Origin: a bacterium
Lineage (GTDB): Bacteria > Bacillota > Bacilli > Lactobacillales > Streptococcaceae
Direction: 5' to 3'
Assembly: GCA_905221115.1 (NCBI GenBank)
Contig: CAJNBX010000008.1
Span: forward strand, 8,241 to 72,240
DNA: 64,000 nucleotides
How positions within the stretch are numbered: the first letter of the stretch is position 1; every line of letters begins with the position of its first letter. The position numbers were made by a program, and so were the translations under genes. Below the pieces are notes generated by a model. The model was not told where the DNA came from and did not search any database. It saw nothing but the letters and a program-made list of their open reading frames with translations. Positions 58,539 to 64,000 of this stretch are shown piece by piece.

Positions 58539-60284
58539 TTAGTCAGCACCTTGCAATAAGTAAATTGTTTCATTAATCCATCTCATGGTTTCAGTTTGCT
58601 CTAAACCCATATTATTTAATTGTTGTTTTCTATTATGCAGCTCTTTCAAACATGAATCTATATAAGCCCTAGTATGTATCTGTCTTGCCGAAAGAAGAGC
58701 AATGAAATTCAAACGTTGTTGGATATCTCCTCTAATTTTTCCAAATTCAACGCACTCATCGAGTGTCCTATCTTTCCTATAATTATAAGAATCTCTATTT
58801 ATATAAACAACCTTGTCCGATATAAGATACAGTTTAAACCAGAATTCCATATCTTCACCAAAATTGTTAGCTTCGTTGAAACGAATATCTCCCAAAATGG
58901 TTCTACACACCAATTTTCCACTTACCAGACGATACGAATAATCAAAACATTCTAACTCGGGCAATTCATCAATCAATTCTAAATTTATAAAAACTCTATG
59001 ATTATATCCTCTTTGATAAGAATAAAAATAATAGCAATTATCCTCCATGTTAAATATCTTATAAGTTGAAATAGATATAGTCGCTCTTTCTGATACTAGA
59101 AAATTATACAATATCTCCAAATAATCAGAATCTACCCAATCATCCGAATCAATAAAGGTGATATATTGCCCTTTTGAACGTTCTATACCTAGATTACGTG
59201 CTGAAGAAACTCCACCATTTTCCTTTTCAAAATAACGAAAACGAGAATCCTTAGAAACATACTCTCTACAAATATCAGCAGAATTATCTGGCGAACCATC
59301 ATTTATCAACAAACACTCGAAATTTTGATAAGTCTGACTTATAATACTGTCTAAACACTGTCTCAAATAATTTTCTACATTGTAAATGGGTACGATAATA
59401 CTAATCAAAGTTTTACTTTCATAATCTGCTATTTTAGATAATAGTTTTTGTTTTTCTTGTTTATAAAACTGTTTATACTGAGTATCCTCTGGTACAAATT
59501 CTATGTCGTGATAATTCAAATGTAAATATTTTAGTTTTTCAACTAATAATTTCGTTCTATCACTCTCATCTTTAAAAAACAAGTCATACTTTTCGAATAT
59601 CTTAAATACATCTAATTTTTCTTCTGAAAATTCTTGAGTAGTAATTGAATTTGGACGAATCCTATAACCATATATAACTTTTGGTAATTTAATCCATTTT
59701 CCTGAATGACTTATCAACTCCGGCACAACTGCTAAATCTTCAAATATCCAACCCTTTGGAAAAAAATCTTCTGTTAATAAACTTTTTCGAAACAATTTTG
59801 GAAAAACGCTAACTCTAAGCTCATTTAATGCCAATTCTCCCAATTTGTCATCCTTGCTTATTAATATTTTTTTCTCAAAATTATGACAGACATTATCCGC
59901 TTTTATTTCATCATGGAAATATTCAATCATTCCTTCTATAATATCAACATCATCTTCGATGTGTTCTATTAAAGTTTCTAAGAAATCAGGATAAATATAA
60001 TCATCACTATCTACAAAGGATATAAAAGTAGACTCTTCTCTAATATGACTAATACCCGTATTTCTAGCCCCACTTAAACCTTTATTAGACTGATTTATTA
60101 GTGTGAAACGACTATCGGTTAGATACTCTTCCGATATTTGTTGTGAGCTATCTGTAGAACCATCATTAATCATAATGCATTCAAAATTTTTATAAGTTTG
60201 ATTCTGAATACTGTCTAAACACTCACGCAAATAATTTTCAACATTGTAAATCGGTACGATGATACTGATTAATTCATTCTCCAT
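58539..60284 (-). CDS. Two-domain family 2 glycosyltransferase
   Basis: The 581 residues form two GT2 domains, about 1-285 and 291-581. Both have the ISIIVPIYNVENYL strand, INDGS, and a DSDD metal site (92-95 and 379-382). The second closely resembles the domains in the neighbouring enzymes (YFEKENGGVSSARNLGI), while the first differs (INQSNKGLSGARNTGI), which suggests different acceptors. It lies between the Gtf3-type enzyme and the acetyltransferase in the adhesin glycosylation group. Confidence 0.9.
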   Translation of the reverse strand: MENELISIIVPIYNVENYLRECLDSIQNQTYKNFECIMINDGSTDSSQQISEEYLTDSRFTLINQSNKGLSGARNTGISHIREESTFISFVDSDDYIYPDFLETLIEHIEDDVDIIEGMIEYFHDEIKADNVCHNFEKKILISKDDKLGELALNELRVSVFPKLFRKSLLTEDFFPKGWIFEDLAVVPELISHSGKWIKLPKVIYGYRIRPNSITTQEFSEEKLDVFKIFEKYDLFFKDESDRTKLLVEKLKYLHLNYHDIEFVPEDTQYKQFYKQEKQKLLSKIADYESKTLISIIVPIYNVENYLRQCLDSIISQTYQNFECLLINDGSPDNSADICREYVSKDSRFRYFEKENGGVSSARNLGIERSKGQYITFIDSDDWVDSDYLEILYNFLVSERATISISTYKIFNMEDNCYYFYSYQRGYNHRVFINLELIDELPELECFDYSYRLVSGKLVCRTILGDIRFNEANNFGEDMEFWFKLYLISDKVVYINRDSYNYRKDRTLDECVEFGKIRGDIQQRLNFIALLSARQIHTRAYIDSCLKELHNRKQQLNNMGLEQTETMRWINETIYLLQGAD

Positions 60285-60312
60285 TGTTTATTACCTTAAA
60301 TATTTATTTTTC

Positions 60313-61191
60313 TTAATTACGCTCTCTTATAATAAGATTTCCATCATTATAGACTACACTATTTGCTGGAACATCATTACGAATAAGACAACCTGCTCCG
60401 ATAATTGTATTGTCACCAATAGTCACTCCTTTTAAAATCGTGACATTACTTCCTATCCAGCAATCTCTTCCAACTCTTATTGGCGCTGTGGTCCACTGCC
60501 ATTTTTCTATCTTTTCAGCAGTATAAACATGGTCGTGGTCGTAAAAACGAACTCCTTCCCCCATCATGGTACCTGCTCCAATTTCAATTCTTTCCATACA
60601 GTTAAAACTACAAGAATTATTTATGAAGACACCATCATGCAGTATCAACTTCCCTGAAGAAACATGGAAATTCTCAAAATTTCTACAAATGACATTGCTT
60701 CCCACAATTAGACTAGCTTTACGATCAATTTGAAATACATTCCAATTTCCATCTTGGATGATATTTTCTTGATTATTCACCCCCGCTTGGATTGAATTTA
60801 TACTATCATGAATTCTACCAACCAATTCATCAGGTCTATTTGCTTCAAAGACTTCCTGTCCTTGATTTCCATGGACTGTATTGTCAAAAGCCAAGACCAT
60901 TTTACCAGCCTGCATAAATTTGGAAACAATAGAATCAACTTCCTGAAAATGATTGATATCTAATAGGATGTCGCAGATGTTCACTAGAAAGTCAATTTTC
61001 TGATCAGTTGTAACTGTCATGAGACGGACATTATATTTAGTCTCCAGTACTCTTATCTTTTCAGAAAACTGTACAGGAGCGGCAATATGAAAACAAATAT
61101 CTGGCAAGTTTTCTAGGAGATAATCTAACTGCTCAATCTGATCGCTTACAGTTAAGATTAGTGCATCACCTCGCACAATGTTTTTTCTCAT
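60313..61191 (-). CDS. Hexapeptide-repeat O-acetyltransferase with N-terminal GtfB-like module
   Basis: The 292 residues comprise a GtfB-like module (about 7-135: SDQIEQLDYLLENLP, CFHIAA, ILLDINHFQ) and a left-handed beta-helix acetyltransferase (about 160-292) with the DHDHVY catalytic-site region and CWIGSNVTILKGVTIGDN. This arrangement predicts acetyl-CoA-dependent O-acetylation of a sugar on the adhesin. It overlaps the upstream GT2-GT8 gene by ATGA (61188-61191), so they are translationally coupled. A second acetyltransferase in the locus is Asp2, so two acetylation activities may be present. Confidence 0.88.
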   Translation of the reverse strand: MRKNIVRGDALILTVSDQIEQLDYLLENLPDICFHIAAPVQFSEKIRVLETKYNVRLMTVTTDQKIDFLVNICDILLDINHFQEVDSIVSKFMQAGKMVLAFDNTVHGNQGQEVFEANRPDELVGRIHDSINSIQAGVNNQENIIQDGNWNVFQIDRKASLIVGSNVICRNFENFHVSSGKLILHDGVFINNSCSFNCMERIEIGAGTMMGEGVRFYDHDHVYTAEKIEKWQWTTAPIRVGRDCWIGSNVTILKGVTIGDNTIIGAGCLIRNDVPANSVVYNDGNLIIRERN

Positions 61192-63272
61192 CTCTTTAAC
61201 TCTCTTATTCTCTCTATCATTTCTAAAACTTGATCAATCTGATATATCTCTTGGTTCGCTTCATACGTTTTAGTATTCTCAAAGGCTAAAATTGGTTTAC
61301 TTTGGGAAATAAATTGCTCTAATATCTCTACTTCCTTCTCACCATAGTTGATATCTAAAAGAAGCTGACAAGTTTCTACCAATTCTCTATCCAATTCCTC
61401 TAAAGATACTGTTCCAGAATAGACAGTAACGTTTGGATACACAACAAGTCTAGAAAGATTCTCACTAACGATTACTCTTGCTGCAATCTTAAATTGCACT
61501 TCTGGTAAAGCCACTATTAGTGTTTCCAACTGCTCAATTTGATCTGAAGCTGTATAAATCAAACAAGAAAATGGAACTCTTAGAGGATAGAGATGCAATT
61601 TTTTAAGAGAATGTAAATGATGATTTTTTCCTAACTCTGTCCATTCCATATCATGGTAATACCACCAAACATCACGATAGGTTTGTCCTGCATGTACATG
61701 CCAAGGCTTTCTCTCTGATAAATAATGGATGATTCCTGGATATTCTTGTCCATCTGGAAAACTATAGTTTGCGAAGCGTTCATGAATGACAATATGATTA
61801 TTATCAAAATCTAGTTCTAGCCATTTATTTTCAAAAAGCATATTTAAAATACTTTGATCAGCCTGATCCACTTTATCATGCCATTCATTGGTTAAATCAA
61901 TCAACTTTTGAGTTATATTGTCTTGCTTCCAAAGAACATTATTAATCAAGAGAACACCTGCATTAAAGATTTCTCGACCAAAATAGGCTCTGCCTCCAAA
62001 ATCTCGAATAGCAGCCAAAGGATAGTCCTGTAAATCTGTAGCAAATAAGTCATCTAGATTTTTCGTTACTACTAAATCGCAGTCTAAATAAAGAGCCTTA
62101 TCTTCTTTCACAAAATCAGCCACAAAATAGCGCAGAAAAACAGTGTAACTAATATCCGTTTTATAACGCGAAATTTGCTCAGGCGTGACCCGGCAATTAA
62201 TAATTTCTGAATCAAACTTTTCTAATCGTTTATTTAATTGTTTCAACCATTCATTAGGAAAATCACTATTAATCAGATAAAACCGAATAGAACGATTATG
62301 ATAACAAATAGACTTAATAGTCGTCAGGACCTGCTCTACATAGGCATAATTTGCTGCCAAAACAATAGCTTTCTTTTTCTTTTGCTCCTGTCTTAATAAC
62401 TGATTTAAAAGAGTTCTTTTCATTTCAAACTCTTTATACGTTGCTGTGTCAGATAAACCACTAGCTTGACCGTTTGCGAGGCTGACCTCCAACATCTGAC
62501 GATAAACTGCCAAGTGTTTCTCAAGTGGATAACCCATATTAGCTAGTAGAGTAATACGCTCAGACATAGCATCAACCAAGGCATGCATCCACTTTTCTGT
62601 CCAAATTCTGGAACTACTTCCTTCTCTTTGGCGATATGCATATAATCCTTTATTCAAATAAATAGTCTTCTCAGCAAGTAAGTAAATCTTTTGATTGAGA
62701 TAACCATCTTCTCCTAGCTTGCCTATATCAAAACGTAATTGTTTAAACAAATCTGCCTTATAAAGTTTTCCCCAAACAGATATCAAAGCGAAACTCTTCA
62801 TTTCTTGAGACTCATACAAGTTTTCAAAGATAGAAACATTGTCATACATTTTCTCATAATAGGAGTCTCCAAATATATGGAAGTAGTACATTCCCTCAGA
62901 TTGATTAAAAGAATAATAATTTCCAAGCGCAATATCAGCCTGATACTCCGTTATTTTTTTATATAGAGTTTCTAAATAATCTACTTCAACCCAATCATCC
63001 GAATCAACAAAGGTCACATAAGATCCTGTCATTCGATCCAATCCCATATTTCTTGCTTCCGCTTGACCACCATTTTCTTTTTCAATATAAACAATTCGAT
63101 TATCTTTTTGCGCATACTCTTGACAAATTTCGCCCGAATTATCTGTAGAACCATCATTGATTACAATAATCTCAAGATTTTTATAAGTTTGATCAATCAA
63201 ACTATCCAAACATTTTTCTAGGTAATTTTCAACATTATAAACTGGTACTATTACCGTAATTTTTTCAGTCAT
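61188..63272 (-). CDS. Multidomain glycosyltransferase: GT2 + GT8 + GtfB-like module
   Basis: The 694 residues have a GT2 domain (1-295; DSDD at 90-93, LGEDGYLNQKIYL), a GT8 domain (301-552; DCD at 397-399, FNAGVLLINN, IIHYLSERKPWH), and a C-terminal GtfB-like module (565-694; SDQIEQLETLIVALP, FKIAA, LLLDINYGE). It is the first gene of the glycosyltransferase group, behind an extended -10 promoter, and precedes the acetyltransferase with a 4-base overlap. It is expected to add two sugars in sequence to the adhesin glycan; the exact sugars are not readable. Confidence 0.92.
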   Translation of the reverse strand: MTEKITVIVPVYNVENYLEKCLDSLIDQTYKNLEIIVINDGSTDNSGEICQEYAQKDNRIVYIEKENGGQAEARNMGLDRMTGSYVTFVDSDDWVEVDYLETLYKKITEYQADIALGNYYSFNQSEGMYYFHIFGDSYYEKMYDNVSIFENLYESQEMKSFALISVWGKLYKADLFKQLRFDIGKLGEDGYLNQKIYLLAEKTIYLNKGLYAYRQREGSSSRIWTEKWMHALVDAMSERITLLANMGYPLEKHLAVYRQMLEVSLANGQASGLSDTATYKEFEMKRTLLNQLLRQEQKKKKAIVLAANYAYVEQVLTTIKSICYHNRSIRFYLINSDFPNEWLKQLNKRLEKFDSEIINCRVTPEQISRYKTDISYTVFLRYFVADFVKEDKALYLDCDLVVTKNLDDLFATDLQDYPLAAIRDFGGRAYFGREIFNAGVLLINNVLWKQDNITQKLIDLTNEWHDKVDQADQSILNMLFENKWLELDFDNNHIVIHERFANYSFPDGQEYPGIIHYLSERKPWHVHAGQTYRDVWWYYHDMEWTELGKNHHLHSLKKLHLYPLRVPFSCLIYTASDQIEQLETLIVALPEVQFKIAARVIVSENLSRLVVYPNVTVYSGTVSLEELDRELVETCQLLLDINYGEKEVEILEQFISQSKPILAFENTKTYEANQEIYQIDQVLEMIERIRELKR

Positions 63273-63294
63273 GTAGCCGTTCTCCTTTCTTACT

Positions 63295-63303
63295 ATTATA
63301 ACA
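63295..63303 (-). promoter_or_regulatory. Extended -10 promoter for the glycosyltransferase genes
   Basis: On the minus strand TGTTATAAT: TATAAT at 63295-63300 with TGn, 22 bases before the first glycosyltransferase gene. It lies downstream of the adhesin terminator, so this group has its own transcription start. No -35 match is evident. Confidence 0.65.
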
Positions 63304-63342
63304 TTTTTTACGCTATTTTTCCCTTTCCCTTAACTTTTAAAA

Positions 63343-63381
63343 CGCAAAAAATCCCCTGGATGATTTTTCATCCAAGGGATT
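63343..63381 (-). terminator. Terminator of the LPXTG protein gene
   Basis: On the minus strand a 14-bp stem (AATCCCTTGGATGA with TCATCCAGGGGATT, one G-T pair) and a 4-base loop, followed by TTTTTT. Confidence 0.85.
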
Positions 63382-63427
63382 CTTCATAAATCGAAACAAT
63401 AATACTTTCTATGTATTTTTAATCCGA

Positions 63428-64000
63428 TTATTCTTCATCATCACGTTTACGGCGTTTCGCAAACAGACCTAAACCAGTCACAGCTGCCAAAGCTCCTAAA
63501 AGTACAGATGATTTGGAAGCTTCTGTACCTGTATTTGGCAATTGCTGTCTTGACTTACCTGCTGATTCTGATGGTGTTTCAGAAGATAATGTGTCTGCTG
63601 ATGCTGATACGCTGGTTGACGCTGACTCAGAAGGTGCTGTGATTTGTTTCGTTACATCTTCTTCTGTCTTAGTCAAATCTGCACCTGGAATCACCGCTGT
63701 CTTACCTGATGGTGTTGTGACAGTAGCGTTACCCTTGTCATCTACCACTACTGTAGAGCCTGGGTTAACTACTTTGACCTTGTCTTCGATCACTTTCTTC
63801 TCTTCTGGAGTTAAAGCATTTGGATCAGATACAACTGTCTTATCAGCTGGTTTAACAATGTCATTTCCAGCATTTGGTGTCGGTACAGATTTCTCTGTCT
63901 TAGTCAAGTCTACACCTGGGATAACCGCTGTCTTACCTGATGGTGTTGTGACAGTAGCGTTACCCTTGTCATCTACCACTACTGTAGAGCCTGGGTTAAC
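63428..64000 (-). CDS. LPXTG cell-wall-anchored surface protein, C-terminal end (5' end beyond window)
   Basis: The last 190 codons of a sortase-anchored surface protein; the start lies past the right edge. The C-terminus has LPNTG (154-158 of the fragment), a hydrophobic helix and the charged tail KRRKRDDEE. Before it are a 77-residue repeat unit and the first part of the next copy, with VVVDDKGNATVTTPSGKTAV in both. A short Ser-rich stretch (ESASTSVSASADTLSSETPSE) precedes the anchor. By position, upstream of the glycosyltransferases and accessory Sec genes, it is the expected substrate of SecA2/SecY2 and GtfA/GtfB, but the long Ser-rich repeat region typical of such adhesins is not visible here. 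It may lie further N-terminal, or the true substrate may be another gene. Confidence 0.85.
   Translation of the reverse strand, partial: VNPGSTVVVDDKGNATVTTPSGKTAVIPGVDLTKTEKSVPTPNAGNDIVKPADKTVVSDPNALTPEEKKVIEDKVKVVNPGSTVVVDDKGNATVTTPSGKTAVIPGADLTKTEEDVTKQITAPSESASTSVSASADTLSSETPSESAGKSRQQLPNTGTEASKSSVLLGALAAVTGLGLFAKRRKRDDEE

Noticed and set aside
48404..63272. CRISPR-like array, because of regular repeats in the glycosyltransferase block
   Set aside because: The repeats are coding segments of GT2 domains spaced by hundreds of bases; no short direct repeats with unique spacers are present anywhere in the window.
36634..63272. Capsule or teichoic acid synthesis locus
   Set aside because: Presence of secY2, secA2, asp1-5, gtfA and gtfB and an adjacent LPXTG gene identifies adhesin glycosylation; there is no Wzx/Wzy flippase or polymerase.

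Overview
This window is a chromosomal segment of a mitis-group Streptococcus (S. mitis, S. oralis, S. pneumoniae or a close relative). The reasons are the low GC content, the pneumococcal-type gene order (scr sucrose genes, mvaA-mvaS, stkP-phpP, gmk-rpoZ-priA-fmt-rsmB, rny, the yqeG-yqeH...tmcAL block, corA, sstT, accessory Sec locus), three BOX repeats, and many TGn-extended -10 promoters. A three-PASTA StkP with a long extracellular tail, and a truncated yefM without yoeB, differ from typical pneumococcus and favour a commensal relative.

Layout. 1-5255: type I restriction-modification operon hsdR-hsdM-hsdS on the minus strand, with hsdS cut by the left edge. 5439-12154: a TVP38-family membrane protein, then sucrose uptake and catabolism (scrK, scrA, divergent scrB-scrR) with a regulatory intergenic region and two BOX elements. 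12191-15960: mevalonate genes mvaA-mvaS and a split threonine/serine exporter. 16049-26135: stkP, phpP, rsmB, fmt, priA, rpoZ and gmk in one operon, then rny. 26404-36431: an orphan YefM antitoxin, tmcAL, a methyltransferase, rsfS, yqeK, nadD, yhbY, a structured intergenic element, yqeH, yqeG, corA, a short MscS, sstT and an ArAE-type membrane protein, followed by the third BOX.

36634-64000 is the most distinctive part: a complete accessory Sec (aSec) and glycosylation locus for a cell-wall glycoprotein. The core is secY2-asp1-asp2-asp3-secA2-gtfA-gtfB-asp4-asp5; asp4 (59 codons) was found by direct translation. Upstream, past a decayed IS5-family transposase, lie nine further modification genes, then the C-terminal part of an LPXTG surface protein at the right edge. 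By position this protein is the expected export and glycosylation substrate, but its visible end carries 77-residue repeats and only a short Ser-rich segment.

The modification genes encode nine GT2 domains (one protein has three, another two), two GT8 domains, two DUF1792 (GT-D) domains, one Gtf3/Nss domain and a hexapeptide acetyltransferase. By eye, a module of about 130 residues resembling the C-terminal half of GtfB (motif SDQIEQ...LP...F.IAA...LDINH) recurs in five of the locus proteins and is fused to four different catalytic types. I infer that it may dock each enzyme on the adhesin or on a shared complex; this is the strongest candidate here for an undescribed arrangement.

All identifications come from reading motifs and recalled family features; no database search was run.
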